Shown: positions 27,428-37,852 of the stretch, piece after piece
How positions within the stretch are numbered: the first letter of the stretch is position 1
Layout of the letters: every line of letters starts with the position of its first letter
DNA from: Comamonadaceae bacterium
GTDB taxonomy: Bacteria > Pseudomonadota > Gammaproteobacteria > Burkholderiales > Burkholderiaceae_C
Length of the DNA: 38,333 nucleotides
NCBI GenBank assembly: GCA_947451565.1
Contig: CANFZT010000005.1
Span: forward strand, 1 to 38,333
Direction of reading: 5' to 3'
Made by a program: the position numbers and the translations under genes
The notes under the pieces: generated by a model
The model's database searches: none
What the model saw: only the letters and a program-made list of their open reading frames with translations
What the model was told of the DNA's origin: nothing

Positions 27428-30187
27428 TTAGCGTGCGCCAAAACCGGTACACACAGTTTTGACAGTTTTGGCAGCAATCAACAAATCCAGCGCGAGTGAG
27501 TAATGGGCCACGTAATACAAGTCGTAGCTGAGTTTGATGCGCGTGGCGTCCACGCTGTCGGCATAACCTTGCTGCACTTGGGCCCAGCCCGTGAGGCCCG
27601 GGCGCACCAAGTGGCGGTAGGGATAGCTGGGGATGGTGGCGGCAAAGTCGCGCACAAAAGCGGTTTGTTCGGGGCGAGGGCCAATCAGGCTCATGTGGCC
27701 CATGAGCACGTTGAAGAGTTGCGGCAATTCGTCCAAGCGCGTGCGGCGCAAGATGCGGCCCACACGCGTGATGCGGGGGTCTTCCGCTTGTGCAAAGTGC
27801 ACCCCTGGCGCTTGCAAGCCGTGCACCATGCTGCGAAATTTCCAAAGCGTGAACACTTGGCCATCGCGGCCGACGCGGGACTGCGAGTACAGCGAGGGAC
27901 CTTTGGAGTCCAAACGCACCGCCATGGCGACGCCCGCAGCAAGCGGCACCCACACGGGGGATAAGACGATGACGGTGATCACGTCTAGCCAACGCTTGGC
28001 GCGGTCATAGCCGGGGTCGTTGTCAATCTCCCAAAGCGAGTCTGTGGTGGTGGGCAGCATTTTGCGGCCACTGGTGAGTTCGGCCACCGCCTCCACGCTG
28101 TAGAGGCGCAGGTGCTGCATTTTCAACTCGCCCAACAAGCGTGTGCGCTCGTCGGTGCTGCGCACATGGCGGTCAAGCACCACGCCGTTGCATGCGGGCA
28201 GGGGGGCGCCGCTGTTGGGACTCCAAGCGATGAGCTGCACGGCTTGCGGGTCGAGTGTGTTGGGGGTCAAGCAGGCGGCCAACTGGGCGGGCACGTTGGG
28301 ATCGATGTGAACCAACCGCAAGGCCCGGTGTTTGACGTGACGGTGGTAGCCCCACCACAGCCACAGCGTGGTGGCGGCATAGGCCCACACCACCGCCGCG
28401 CGTGAATACGGTTGCTGTAGCAATGCAAAGCCCAAAGGCATGAACACAAACGGGGCCGTGGTAGAGACCCAAAGTACCCCACTGCGTTCTGCCACGGGCA
28501 GGTGTGAGGCGCGCATGAGCAACTGTGTGGCCACGGCATAGGGCAGCACGCACCACCACAGCGTTTCGCCAAACTGGTAAGTCATGAGGCCTGCATCTTC
28601 CAACAGCTGGGCCGCCATCAGGCTGGGCACCAGCATCCAGGCGCCCCACAAGGCCCAGCTTTGCAAGGCATCGCGGCGGCGTACCGATGCGGACACTAGG
28701 CCAGCGCTGTGCGTGCTTCTGGCTTCATCGGCGGCTTGATGGACCACCGCGGTCTCGTGTGTGCACTGGTCATAGACCTGCAACACACGCTCGGCCATGG
28801 GTTCGGCCGCAAATGTGCTTTCAAAACTTTGTTGCGCCGCACGGCCCAAGCGCTTGCGTAAATGCGGCTCGCGCACCAAGCGCAGCAGTTGGTCGGCCAC
28901 AGCTTCGGGTGTGTTGGCAACCAACAAGCCCTCTTGGTTGTTGCTGATTTGTTCGCGGATGCCCGGCAGATCGCTGGCGAGTACACACAGGCCGGCGCGC
29001 ATGGCTTCGAGTACCGTGATGGGCATGCCTTCGTGGTCTGACAGCAGCACAAACACCTCATGTTGCGTGAGCAGGGCAGGCACATCGGTCACATCGCCGG
29101 CCCAATGGATGTTTTTGAGGTTCAGTGCTTTGGCTTGTCCTTGTAGTTCGGCATGCAATGGCCCATCGCCAGCGAAGGTGACCGGCAGTTCGTGGTTCAA
29201 GGCGTTGCGGACTTTGGCCAAGGCCTGCAGCAGCAGGTCATGGCGTTTGGGCCCTTTCATGCGCGCCACCATGATGAGGCGTGGCAAGGTCGATGGGTTG
29301 TGGGCGAGCTCTGTTGTGTCGAGGTCGCTGTCTTCAACGTGCGTTGCGGCTTCAGGTGCGGGCAAGCGTGCAATGCCGTTGGCAATGATGTGCACGCGCT
29401 CGGGTGCAATGGGTAAATCGTAGGCCAGTTCGCGTTCGTATTTCGACACGCAAATCATGTGTGCCGTCCAGTGTGCCAACAGACGTTCCGCAAGGGCCGC
29501 GGCGGTGCGGCGCACCAATGGCACTTCGGGTTTGAAGCCAAAGCCGTGCACGGTGTAGACCACGGGCACATGGGTGCGATGGCCCGCGACGCGTGCCACC
29601 ACGCCGGCAATTGCGCTGTGGCCGTGCACGATGTCGGGCTTGTGCGCATCGATCAAGACTGCGAGCTGTTGCACAACAGGCCAGAGTTTGAGCGGGTTGA
29701 GCGATTCCACCATGTCAGGCAGGGGGCACACGGTGATGCCCAGCGCACTCAGCGCTCGGCCCAGGACAGAGGCCTCAACCGGTCCGCCAATCACCACGGT
29801 GAACCGCACGCGTTGTTGTAAAGCCTGGCACAGCGCCAAGACGTGTGATTGCGCGCCACCCGCTTCGCCTTTGGTGATGACCAGCATCACATGCGGCACT
29901 TGAGGAGCCGCTTGCAATGCGTCAAGACTGAGGCGGGCCCATGGGCTGTTGCGGCGGCGTTGGGGTTCGACCAAGCCTGCCAAATGCAGCGTGGTTTCAA
30001 CATGAACACCTGACTCTGCCTCGGGTTCGACGGTGGGGGCTTCTTCGACCGCCGGCTGTGCGCTGGGCTCGACCTTGGTTGTGACCGTTTTGCGTTTGGC
30101 GCGCGGTTTTTTGGGGGCCGCAACAGGGGGCGGTGCAGGCGGAAAGTCGTCAAACAGGGACAGCGTGCCGTCGTCTTGGTTTTTCAT
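27428..30187 (-). CDS. Fusion: disordered N-terminus + family 4 glycosyltransferase + TM/WcaJ-like phosphoglycosyl transferase
   Basis: One 919-aa ORF with GT4 motifs (VITKGEAGGAQSHVLAL, LLSDHEGMPITVLEAMRAGLCVLASDLPGIRE), then TM segments, then RAKRWLDVITVIVLSPVW...LWKFRSMV...RTRLDELPQLFNVLMGHMSLIGPRPEQ...PGLTGWAQVQQGY. Confidence 0.92.
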   Translation of the reverse strand: MKNQDDGTLSLFDDFPPAPPPVAAPKKPRAKRKTVTTKVEPSAQPAVEEAPTVEPEAESGVHVETTLHLAGLVEPQRRRNSPWARLSLDALQAAPQVPHVMLVITKGEAGGAQSHVLALCQALQQRVRFTVVIGGPVEASVLGRALSALGITVCPLPDMVESLNPLKLWPVVQQLAVLIDAHKPDIVHGHSAIAGVVARVAGHRTHVPVVYTVHGFGFKPEVPLVRRTAAALAERLLAHWTAHMICVSKYERELAYDLPIAPERVHIIANGIARLPAPEAATHVEDSDLDTTELAHNPSTLPRLIMVARMKGPKRHDLLLQALAKVRNALNHELPVTFAGDGPLHAELQGQAKALNLKNIHWAGDVTDVPALLTQHEVFVLLSDHEGMPITVLEAMRAGLCVLASDLPGIREQISNNQEGLLVANTPEAVADQLLRLVREPHLRKRLGRAAQQSFESTFAAEPMAERVLQVYDQCTHETAVVHQAADEARSTHSAGLVSASVRRRDALQSWALWGAWMLVPSLMAAQLLEDAGLMTYQFGETLWWCVLPYAVATQLLMRASHLPVAERSGVLWVSTTAPFVFMPLGFALLQQPYSRAAVVWAYAATTLWLWWGYHRHVKHRALRLVHIDPNVPAQLAACLTPNTLDPQAVQLIAWSPNSGAPLPACNGVVLDRHVRSTDERTRLLGELKMQHLRLYSVEAVAELTSGRKMLPTTTDSLWEIDNDPGYDRAKRWLDVITVIVLSPVWVPLAAGVAMAVRLDSKGPSLYSQSRVGRDGQVFTLWKFRSMVHGLQAPGVHFAQAEDPRITRVGRILRRTRLDELPQLFNVLMGHMSLIGPRPEQTAFVRDFAATIPSYPYRHLVRPGLTGWAQVQQGYADSVDATRIKLSYDLYYVAHYSLALDLLIAAKTVKTVCTGFGAR

Positions 30188-31206
30188 AACGGTGTGTCAA
30201 AGCCTTGTGGATTCATGGATTGCCAGCGCCATGCGTCTGCACACATGCGTTCTAAATCAAATTGGGTTTCCCAGTTCAACAGTGCTTTGGCTTGGCGAGG
30301 GTCTGCCAGCGAAACCGCCACATCCCCTGCACGACGAGGCATCACCTTTTGAGGGATGGGCACGCCATTGACGCGGGCAAAGGTGTTCACCATGTCTTGC
30401 ACGCTCACGCCACGGCCTGTGCCAAGGTTGACGGTCAAGAGCTGGGGCTCGTGCAAGGCGCGTAGGGCGGCTAAATGGCCAGCGGCTAAATCACACACAT
30501 GCAGGTAGTCCCGCACGCCCGTGCCGTCGGGGGTGTCGTAATCGTTGCCAAATATTTGCAAACACGCGCGCTGCCCCAAGGCCACTTGGGTGATGTAGGG
30601 CATCAGGTTGTTGGGAATGCCGTTGGGGGATTCACCCAGCAGGCCGCTTTCATGTGCGCCCACAGGGTTGAAGTAGCGCAAGATGGCGATGTGCCAGCGC
30701 GGGTCAGCCGCATGCAGCTCGCGCAGCGCGTCTTCGCACATCAGCTTGGTGCGGCCATAAGGGTTGGTGGCACTGAGTGCGGCCGTTTCAGGAATGGGCA
30801 TGCGCACGGGGTTGCCATACACGGTGGCCGACGAGCTAAACACAAGGCGTCGCACGTTGGCGCGGTCCATGGCTTGCAACAGGTTGAGGGTGCCGCTGAC
30901 GTTGTTTTCTAGGTAGCGCAGGGGCTGAGCCACCGATTCGCCCACAGCCTTGAGGCCAGCAAAGTGGATGACGCCTGCAAAGGAATAACGTGCAAACAGT
31001 GCGTCTAGCGCTTGCGCATCGCGGATGTCAGCTTGCACAAATTCAATGGGGTTGGCGTTGAGTTTGGCCAAGCGGTCCAGTACTTTGGGGCTGGAATTGC
31101 ATAAATTATCCAAAATGACCACGGGTTGGCCTGCCTCGGCAAAGGCGACCACGGTGTGCGAGCCAATAAAGCCCGTTCCGCCAGTAATCAAAATGGGATG
31201 TTTCAT
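30184..31206 (-). CDS. galE: UDP-glucose 4-epimerase
   Basis: ILITGGTGFIGSHTVVAFAEAGQPVVILDNLCNSS, HFAGLKAVGESV, FSSSATVYG, NPYGRTK; ATG at 31206. Confidence 0.96.
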   Translation of the reverse strand: MKHPILITGGTGFIGSHTVVAFAEAGQPVVILDNLCNSSPKVLDRLAKLNANPIEFVQADIRDAQALDALFARYSFAGVIHFAGLKAVGESVAQPLRYLENNVSGTLNLLQAMDRANVRRLVFSSSATVYGNPVRMPIPETAALSATNPYGRTKLMCEDALRELHAADPRWHIAILRYFNPVGAHESGLLGESPNGIPNNLMPYITQVALGQRACLQIFGNDYDTPDGTGVRDYLHVCDLAAGHLAALRALHEPQLLTVNLGTGRGVSVQDMVNTFARVNGVPIPQKVMPRRAGDVAVSLADPRQAKALLNWETQFDLERMCADAWRWQSMNPQGFDTPL

Positions 31207-31342
31207 CTTTGCAATTTTTAGAAGTTTTGTGATTATCCCTCGCACACATGCGGTCTCCGCCCTAAAATAAATGCAGCTTGTGGGCGGGCACAGTTAGCAC
31301 GCGCAGAAGCTGTTTTCTATCTTCTTACCTTTTAGTACTTTC

Positions 31343-32209
31343 ATGAAACGCACACATTCTTCTCATGCTGCAGCGCACGCAGGCGCTGAATCTTGTATTG
31401 CCCTCATTGATGCTCGTTTTTTGGCGTGGCTACAAGGCCAAACCGACACCGCACAAGACCAGGTGCGCCCGCAGTTGCACGCTTTGCTCAGCAACGCCTT
31501 GGCTCACAACGGTTTGGAGCTGAATCTACGTCGAATTTATTGGTATTGCGACACGCCAGACGAACATGTCGTGGGGGCGCAAATCAGCCGTGCCGTGTTG
31601 CCGCACAGCCAAGATGGTGGCTTGTCCATGCTGCGCACCTTGGGCGCTGACCTCAAACGCTTGGCCGAGCGCGGCGCCTGCGACCACCTGCTGGTGGGCA
31701 GCGATGACGAACGACTCATCAGTCTGATTGACGAAGCCCAGTTGCACGGCGTGTCTGTGCACTTGTTGGCCGACGAAGCCTCGCGCAACATGATGCAACT
31801 CAACCGCGAAGACCCAGGTTGGGCGCGCTTGTTGTCGCAAGCAGACCAGCGGGTGGTGCTGGGCGCGCAAGCTTTGCGCGAAGGGGGCTCACGCCATGCC
31901 AGCTCTATGCACGCTGTGCCCGCCATAGACCCCGAGCAATTGCGCGAGCAACTCAACACCGTCATCAACACCTGGTGGGCCGATGAGCCCGAAGACCTGC
32001 GTGAAGAACTGCGCGAAGAGTTGCAAAACACACGCGGCATTCCACAAGAAGTGGACCGCCAGCTGCTCTTGGGTGTGCGCCGTGTGCTTGAACGCGCTTT
32101 GAGTTTCCAAGAGAAAAAACTGCTGCGTGAAATGGTGCGCGATTTGGTGCTGGGCCCACAGGTGACGCCAAGCGCCGCACCTTCCCCTGCTGTTGATCAC
32201 GCCGAGTAA
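31343..32209 (+). CDS. NYN (PIN-like) domain protein
   Basis: [50 protein letters not shown]. Confidence 0.75.
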   Translation: MKRTHSSHAAAHAGAESCIALIDARFLAWLQGQTDTAQDQVRPQLHALLSNALAHNGLELNLRRIYWYCDTPDEHVVGAQISRAVLPHSQDGGLSMLRTLGADLKRLAERGACDHLLVGSDDERLISLIDEAQLHGVSVHLLADEASRNMMQLNREDPGWARLLSQADQRVVLGAQALREGGSRHASSMHAVPAIDPEQLREQLNTVINTWWADEPEDLREELREELQNTRGIPQEVDRQLLLGVRRVLERALSFQEKKLLREMVRDLVLGPQVTPSAAPSPAVDHAE

Positions 32210-32228
32210 TTCACGAGGAGTTCTTCCG

Positions 32229-33101
32229 ATGAGCGATTTGTCCCCCGCCGATATTCTGGCCCAGGCACTGCCCTACATCCGCAAGTTTCACGGCAAAACC
32301 TTGGTCATCAAATACGGCGGCAACGCCATGACCGACCCTGCACTGCAAAAAGCCTTTGCCGAAGACGTGGTGCTGCTCAAGCTCGTGGGCATGAACCCCG
32401 TGGTGGTGCACGGCGGTGGCCCGCAAATTGAAGGCTTGCTACAACGCTTAGGCAAGAAAGGCGAGTTCATTGAGGGCATGCGTGTGACCGACGCCGAAAC
32501 CATGGAAGTGGTGGAGTGGGTGTTGGGCGGCGAAGTGCAGCAAGACATCGTGGGCCTGATCAATCAAGCGGGTGGTAAAGCCGTGGGCTTGACCGGTCGC
32601 GATGGCGCCATGATCCGCGCCAAGAAGCTCACCGTGCACGACAGCAAAGACCCCAGCAAAGAATACGATGTGGGCCAAGTGGGCGACATCGTCAGCATTG
32701 ACCCCAGCGTGGTCAAAGCCTTGCAAGACGACGCTTTCATTCCCGTGGTCAGCCCCATTGGTTTTGGTGAAAACAACGAAAGCTACAACATCAACGCGGA
32801 CGTGGTAGCGGCCAAGCTGGCCACAGTGCTGAGCGCTGAAAAGCTCTTGATGCTCACCAACATCCGCGGTGTGCTTGACCAACAAGGTGAATTGCTGACC
32901 GAGCTGACCCCCCGTCGCATTGACGAGCTGATTGCCGACGGCACCATCAGCGGCGGCATGATTCCTAAGATTGCGGGTGCGCTGGACGCGGCCAAGAGCG
33001 GCGTGAATGCAGTGCACATCATTGATGGCCGCGTGCCCCACGCCATGCTTTTGGAAGTCTTGACCGAACAAGCCTTTGGAACCATGATTCGTTCGCACTA
33101 A
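32229..33101 (+). CDS. argB: Acetylglutamate kinase
   Basis: [48 protein letters not shown] at 32229 after AGGAG. Confidence 0.97.
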   Translation: MSDLSPADILAQALPYIRKFHGKTLVIKYGGNAMTDPALQKAFAEDVVLLKLVGMNPVVVHGGGPQIEGLLQRLGKKGEFIEGMRVTDAETMEVVEWVLGGEVQQDIVGLINQAGGKAVGLTGRDGAMIRAKKLTVHDSKDPSKEYDVGQVGDIVSIDPSVVKALQDDAFIPVVSPIGFGENNESYNINADVVAAKLATVLSAEKLLMLTNIRGVLDQQGELLTELTPRRIDELIADGTISGGMIPKIAGALDAAKSGVNAVHIIDGRVPHAMLLEVLTEQAFGTMIRSH

Positions 33102-33116
33102 CTTATCTTCAACGCC

Positions 33117-33755
33117 ATGTCCGACAACGCCCAGCCTGATGACGCCGCTCTTGAGCGTGAGCCACCCAAGTTGCGCCAGCGCATGAAGCCGGGTCAACGT
33201 CGTGAGCAAATTTTGCAAACGCTGGCGGGCATGTTGGAGCAGCCTGGCACCGAGCGCATCACCACCGCGCTCTTGGCCGCCAAGCTGGACGTGAGCGAGG
33301 CCGCCTTGTACCGCCACTTCGCCAGCAAGGCGCAGATGTTTGAAGGCCTGATTGATTTCATCGAGTACAGCCTGTTCAGTCTGATCAACCAAATTGTCGA
33401 GCGCGAAGGCGATGGCGTGCAAAAGGCCATTCGCATGGTGACGGTGCTGTTGCAGTTTGGCGAAAAGAACCCAGGCATGGCCCGTGTGATGGTGGGCGAC
33501 GCCTTGGTGTTTGAAAACGAGCGTTTGCACCAACGCATGAACCAATTGTTTGAGCGCATCGAGTCTGCGTTGCGCCAAGTGCTGCGTGAGGCAGCCGAGG
33601 CCCACAAGTCCGCCTCCCCCACCGCCGATGCCCAAGTGCGGGCGGCTGTGCTGGTGGCGTTTGCCTTGGGTCAATTGCAGCGCTTTGCCCGTTCGGGCTT
33701 TAAACGTTCACCCCTCGATCACTTGGATGCGTCACTTGCGCTGATGTGTCGTTGA
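33117..33755 (+). CDS. slmA: TetR-like nucleoid occlusion factor SlmA
   Basis: RREQILQTLAGMLEQPGTERITTALLAAKLDVSEAALYRHFASKAQMFEGLIDFIEYSLFSLINQI. Confidence 0.93.
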   Translation: MSDNAQPDDAALEREPPKLRQRMKPGQRREQILQTLAGMLEQPGTERITTALLAAKLDVSEAALYRHFASKAQMFEGLIDFIEYSLFSLINQIVEREGDGVQKAIRMVTVLLQFGEKNPGMARVMVGDALVFENERLHQRMNQLFERIESALRQVLREAAEAHKSASPTADAQVRAAVLVAFALGQLQRFARSGFKRSPLDHLDASLALMCR

Positions 33756-33774
33756 TGTTTTTTGAAAGAATCGC

Positions 33775-35229
33775 ATGACGGGGTCTATGCACGCCTTAAG
33801 TCGACCGCTGGTGGTTGACCTGGATGGCACGCTGATTCGCACCGACTTGTTGGTGGAGAGTGCTAGCCAGTTTTTGGTTCAGAATCCCTTCCAATTTTTC
33901 AAGCCCTTGCTGTGGTTGATGCGCGGCAAAGCGACCTTGAAGAGCGAGCTGGCGCAACGCATCCAGTTGGATGCCTCGGCCTTGCCTTACAACACCGACG
34001 TGTTGGATTGGTTACGTGCTGAAAAATTGAGCGGCCGTCGTCTGGTCTTGGCCACGGCCAGCCACCGACGGTTGGCTGAGCAAGTGGCGCAGCACCTGCA
34101 TTTGTTTGACGATGTCTTGGCCACGGAAGGCGACACCAACCTCAAATCCACCGCCAAAGCGCAAGCCTTGGTCGATCGCTTTGGGGAAGCTGGCTTCGAT
34201 TACGTGGGCAACGATTGGCCGGATGTGCAAGTGTGGGCCAAAGCACACACCGCCCATGTGGTGGATGCGTCGGCCTCGCTGCTCAGTCGCGCGCAAGCGC
34301 AAGGCAACGTGGGTGAGGTGTTTGACAGTGGCATGCCATCCTCTTTCGTCGCGGTGCTCAAAGCCATGCGTTTGCACCAGTGGATGAAAAACTTGTTGGT
34401 CTTTGTGCCACTGATGGCAGCGCATCAATATGCGGATGCGCAACGCGATGGACTGGCCTTGATGGCGTTTGTCGTGTTTAGCCTCACTGCTTCGAGCGTG
34501 TATTTGCTGAATGATTTGGTGGATGTGCAAGACGACCGCCACCATGTGCGCAAGCGTCACCGCCCGTTTGCCTCGGGGGCATTGAGCCTGATGACCGGGT
34601 GGTTGGCTTGGCCAGTGTTGTTGTTGCTGGCGGTGGCTTTGTCGGCTTTGTACATGCCTGTGCTGTTCTCGGTCAGCTTGGGTGTTTATTTTGTCTTGAC
34701 GGTGGCGTATTCCTTGTATCTCAAGCAGTTGGCCGTGGTGGATGTGCTCACCCTCGCCGCGCTTTACACCCTGCGCATCATTGCCGGTGCAGCAGCGATT
34801 GATGTGGCCGTGTCGTTTTGGTTGTTACTGTTTTCGATGTTCATTTTCTTGAGCCTCGCGCTCATCAAGCGTTACAGCGAACTCAAGGTGGCGCGTGAGG
34901 CGGGTAAGTCTGGCGCGTTGCGCGGACGTGGCTACGAGCCTGACGATTTAGAGTTGGTGTCCAGCCTCGGTGGCAGCGCAGGGTTTATTGCTGTGTTGGT
35001 GCTGGCGCTGTACATCCAAGACGGGCAGGCCGCGCATTTGTATGCGACGCCGCAACTGATTTGGTTGGCCTGTCCCGTCATGTTGTTTTGGATTTCGCGT
35101 GCTTGGCTCATCGCGCACCGTGGTCGTATGCATGACGACCCCATCGTGTTTGCCCTCAAAGACAAAGTCAGCTGGGGTGTGGGCGCGTTCATGGTGGCTG
35201 TGCTGGCTTTGGCGCGCGTGCTGTCATGA
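33775..35229 (+). CDS. HAD phosphatase-like domain fused to UbiA-family prenyltransferase (DPPR-synthase-like)
   Basis: N-terminal VVDLDGTLIRTDLL (HAD), then UbiA NDLVDVQDDRHHVRKRHRPFASG and LYTLRIIAGAAA motifs. Confidence 0.88.
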   Translation: MTGSMHALSRPLVVDLDGTLIRTDLLVESASQFLVQNPFQFFKPLLWLMRGKATLKSELAQRIQLDASALPYNTDVLDWLRAEKLSGRRLVLATASHRRLAEQVAQHLHLFDDVLATEGDTNLKSTAKAQALVDRFGEAGFDYVGNDWPDVQVWAKAHTAHVVDASASLLSRAQAQGNVGEVFDSGMPSSFVAVLKAMRLHQWMKNLLVFVPLMAAHQYADAQRDGLALMAFVVFSLTASSVYLLNDLVDVQDDRHHVRKRHRPFASGALSLMTGWLAWPVLLLLAVALSALYMPVLFSVSLGVYFVLTVAYSLYLKQLAVVDVLTLAALYTLRIIAGAAAIDVAVSFWLLLFSMFIFLSLALIKRYSELKVAREAGKSGALRGRGYEPDDLELVSSLGGSAGFIAVLVLALYIQDGQAAHLYATPQLIWLACPVMLFWISRAWLIAHRGRMHDDPIVFALKDKVSWGVGAFMVAVLALARVLS

Positions 35230-35639
35230 AGACGGCGGCTCGCATTGCGCTGGTCTACGCCTTGGTGTCAGCCTTGGCCACCGTTGCCAACATTGGTACA
35301 CAGGCGTTGTCGATGTGGGTTTACAGCGATGCGTATGCGGTTGAGCTGTCTGTGCTCGCGGGCACGGCCATGGGATTCCCTATCAAGTATGTGTTGGAGA
35401 AAAAACATGTGTTCGGCTTCAAAGCCGACAACCTAGGCCACGACACCCGCTTGTTCATTCTTTACGGCTTCATGGGCGTGTTCACCACCGCGATTTTTTG
35501 GGGCATTGAGTTTGCGTTCCATCACTTCTTTGGCACCGATGCCATGCGGTACTTGGGTGGCGCCATTGGCTTGACGCTGGGGTCGTACATCAAGTACCAC
35601 CTCGACAAGCGCTTTGTGTTCAAGCAGGAGCTGGCATGA
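35226..35639 (+). CDS. GtrA-family membrane protein
   Basis: Four TM segments, FPIKYVLEKKHVFGF and SYIKYHLDKRFVFK. Confidence 0.85.
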   Translation: MKTAARIALVYALVSALATVANIGTQALSMWVYSDAYAVELSVLAGTAMGFPIKYVLEKKHVFGFKADNLGHDTRLFILYGFMGVFTTAIFWGIEFAFHHFFGTDAMRYLGGAIGLTLGSYIKYHLDKRFVFKQELA

Positions 35640-36976
35640 AACCCGTCAGTGCATGGGGTCGTTTGTCGCACGACCTGCACGAGGTACACGCGTTGACCGA
35701 CCGCACCGCTGTGACGTCGGTGTTGCACGCGCATCAGCCCGGGTTGGCGTTTGGCAACGGCCGCAGCTATGGCGACGTGTGCCTCAACCCCCACGGCAAT
35801 TTGTGGCTCACCACAGGGCTGAACAAATTCATTGCATGGGACGAAGCCACTGGCCGCTTGGTGTGCGAAGCGGGCGTGCTGCTGTGCGACATCCAGCGTT
35901 TGTTTGTGCCGCGCGGTTGGATGTTGCCGGTGACGCCCGGCACACAGCGCATCACCGTGGGCGGCGCGATTGCCAATGATGTGCACGGCAAAAACCACCA
36001 CGCGGTGGGTTCGTTTGGCGACCATGTGTTGGGCCTGTCTTTGGTGCGCACCACAGGCGAAATGTTGCAACTCGATTGGGCGAATACACCTGATCTGATG
36101 CGTGCCACCGTGGGCGGCTTGGGCCTCACCGGCGTGATCGTGACGGCCGAGCTTCAGCTGCGTCGCGTGGGGAGCCCTTGGTTACGGACCGAAACCTTGC
36201 CCTACAAAGGCTTGTCCGAATTTTTTGAACTGGCCGATGCTTCCGAGCACGATTGGGAGCACACGGTGTCGTGGATTGACTGCTTGGCAGGCCCCACAGC
36301 ACGCGGCATCTTTATGCGCGCCAACCACATGACGGCGCAAGAAGCCGCAGCCATGCCGTCGCTGCGCGCTACGTTGGCGGCGCAAAACCGCAAGATGCAA
36401 GGCACGCCATTGCGTATGCCGTTTGTGCCCCCTGTGTCCTTAGTCAATGGCTTGTCGCTCAAACCGTTCAACTGGGCCTACTACCAACTGCAAAAACTCA
36501 AAAGCGGCGTCGATGTGGCGCACTACGAGCCCTTCTTTTACCCGCTTGACAACATGCAGCACTGGAATCGCATGTACGGCCCGCACGGTTTTTACCAATA
36601 CCAAAGCGTGGTGCCCCGCGAGGGCGGGCAAGATGCGGTGCAAGCCATGCTCGACGCCATTGCCGCCTCGGGCGAGGGTTCGTTCTTGGCGGTGCTCAAA
36701 ACCTTTGGTAACCGTGAGGCCAAAGGCCTACTCAGCTTCCCGCAGCCCGGCGTGACCTTGGCCTTGGACTTCCCCAACCGAGGCGAGCGTACCTTGCGCC
36801 TGCTGGCGCAACTCGACGCCATCGTGCGTGAGGCGTGTGGCCGTTTGTACATGGCCAAAGACGCCCGCATGCCGCGTAGCTTGTTTGAAGCAGGCTACCC
36901 CCGTTTGTCTGAATTTGCAACGTACCGTGACCCGGGCATCAGCTCAGCCATGTCGCGTCGTTTGATGGAGTTTTAA
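35636..36976 (+). CDS. FAD-dependent oxidoreductase, DprE1-like
   Basis: LAFGNGRSYGDVCLNPHG, VTPGTQRITVGGAIANDVHGKNHHAVGSFGDHVLGL. Confidence 0.88.
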   Translation: MKPVSAWGRLSHDLHEVHALTDRTAVTSVLHAHQPGLAFGNGRSYGDVCLNPHGNLWLTTGLNKFIAWDEATGRLVCEAGVLLCDIQRLFVPRGWMLPVTPGTQRITVGGAIANDVHGKNHHAVGSFGDHVLGLSLVRTTGEMLQLDWANTPDLMRATVGGLGLTGVIVTAELQLRRVGSPWLRTETLPYKGLSEFFELADASEHDWEHTVSWIDCLAGPTARGIFMRANHMTAQEAAAMPSLRATLAAQNRKMQGTPLRMPFVPPVSLVNGLSLKPFNWAYYQLQKLKSGVDVAHYEPFFYPLDNMQHWNRMYGPHGFYQYQSVVPREGGQDAVQAMLDAIAASGEGSFLAVLKTFGNREAKGLLSFPQPGVTLALDFPNRGERTLRLLAQLDAIVREACGRLYMAKDARMPRSLFEAGYPRLSEFATYRDPGISSAMSRRLMEF

Positions 36977-36978
36977 AC

Positions 36979-37737
36979 ATGCAACACATCGTCATCATTG
37001 GCGCCACCTCGGCCATGGCCGAACACTGCGCCCGCTTGTGGGCGCAAGCGGCCTCGGCTACCTCGTCCTCGTTGCGCCTGACCTTGGTGGGCCGCGATGC
37101 AGCACGCACCCAGCGCGTGGCCGATGACCTGCGCGTGCGCAGTCCGCAATCCACGGTGCAGGTCATGACGACCGACTTTGTCAACGCCGCTGCCATTGCG
37201 CAAACCGTTCACAGCATCACCGCCATTGCGCCGGTGGATGTGGTGTTGATTGCCCACGGTGTGCTGTCCGACCAAGCCACCTGCCAAGACGATGTGTTGG
37301 CCTGCGATGCGGCCTTGCAAGTCAATGGCGTGTCGCCCGTGCTGTTTGCCGAAGCCTTTGCCAAACCGATGGTGGCTGCCAATCACGGCACCATCGCCAT
37401 CATTGGCTCGGTGGCCGGTGACCGCGGTCGCAAGACCAACTATGTGTACGGCGCTGCCAAAGGTTTGGTGTCACGCTACGCCCAAGGTATGCAGCACCGT
37501 TTGGCGCACACGAATGTCAAAGTGGTGCTCATCAAACCGGGCCCGACCGACACGCCTATGACCAGTGACCTCAAGGCCAAAGGGCAAAAAATGGCGTCGG
37601 TTGAGCAGGTGGCGCAAGACATCGTGAAAGGCATTGCCGCTGGCAAGCCTGTGGTTTACACGCCGGGGATTTGGCGAGTCATCATGCTGGTGGTGATGCA
37701 CTTGCCACGGGTTGTGTTTAATAAGCTGAATATCTAG
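36979..37737 (+). CDS. SDR oxidoreductase, DprE2-like
   Basis: IIGATSAMAEHCARLWA, IIGSVAGDRGRKTNYVYGAAKGLVSRYAQGMQHRL (YxxxK). Confidence 0.88.
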   Translation: MQHIVIIGATSAMAEHCARLWAQAASATSSSLRLTLVGRDAARTQRVADDLRVRSPQSTVQVMTTDFVNAAAIAQTVHSITAIAPVDVVLIAHGVLSDQATCQDDVLACDAALQVNGVSPVLFAEAFAKPMVAANHGTIAIIGSVAGDRGRKTNYVYGAAKGLVSRYAQGMQHRLAHTNVKVVLIKPGPTDTPMTSDLKAKGQKMASVEQVAQDIVKGIAAGKPVVYTPGIWRVIMLVVMHLPRVVFNKLNI

Positions 37738-37793
37738 TCGTCGTTTTTTGCTTGTTTAAGGTTGACTGTTCTTCGGGAGCGCGCGTCGCGTAT

Positions 37794-37852
37794 ATGGGGT
37801 GCGGCGGCTTGCCTCTCTGGAGTACCAGAAATCGTCAGCCGCCGCACCCCAT
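37794..37852. repeat. Inverted repeat A: perfect 16-bp stem, 27-nt loop
   Basis: ATGGGGTGCGGCGGCT (37794-37809) / AGCCGCCGCACCCCAT (37837-37852). Confidence 0.95.

Noticed and set aside
32448-33674. 408-aa minus-strand ORF
   Set aside because: Antisense to argB and slmA, both with clear family motifs; His/Gln/Leu/Gly-rich translation typical of shadow ORFs in GC-rich DNA.
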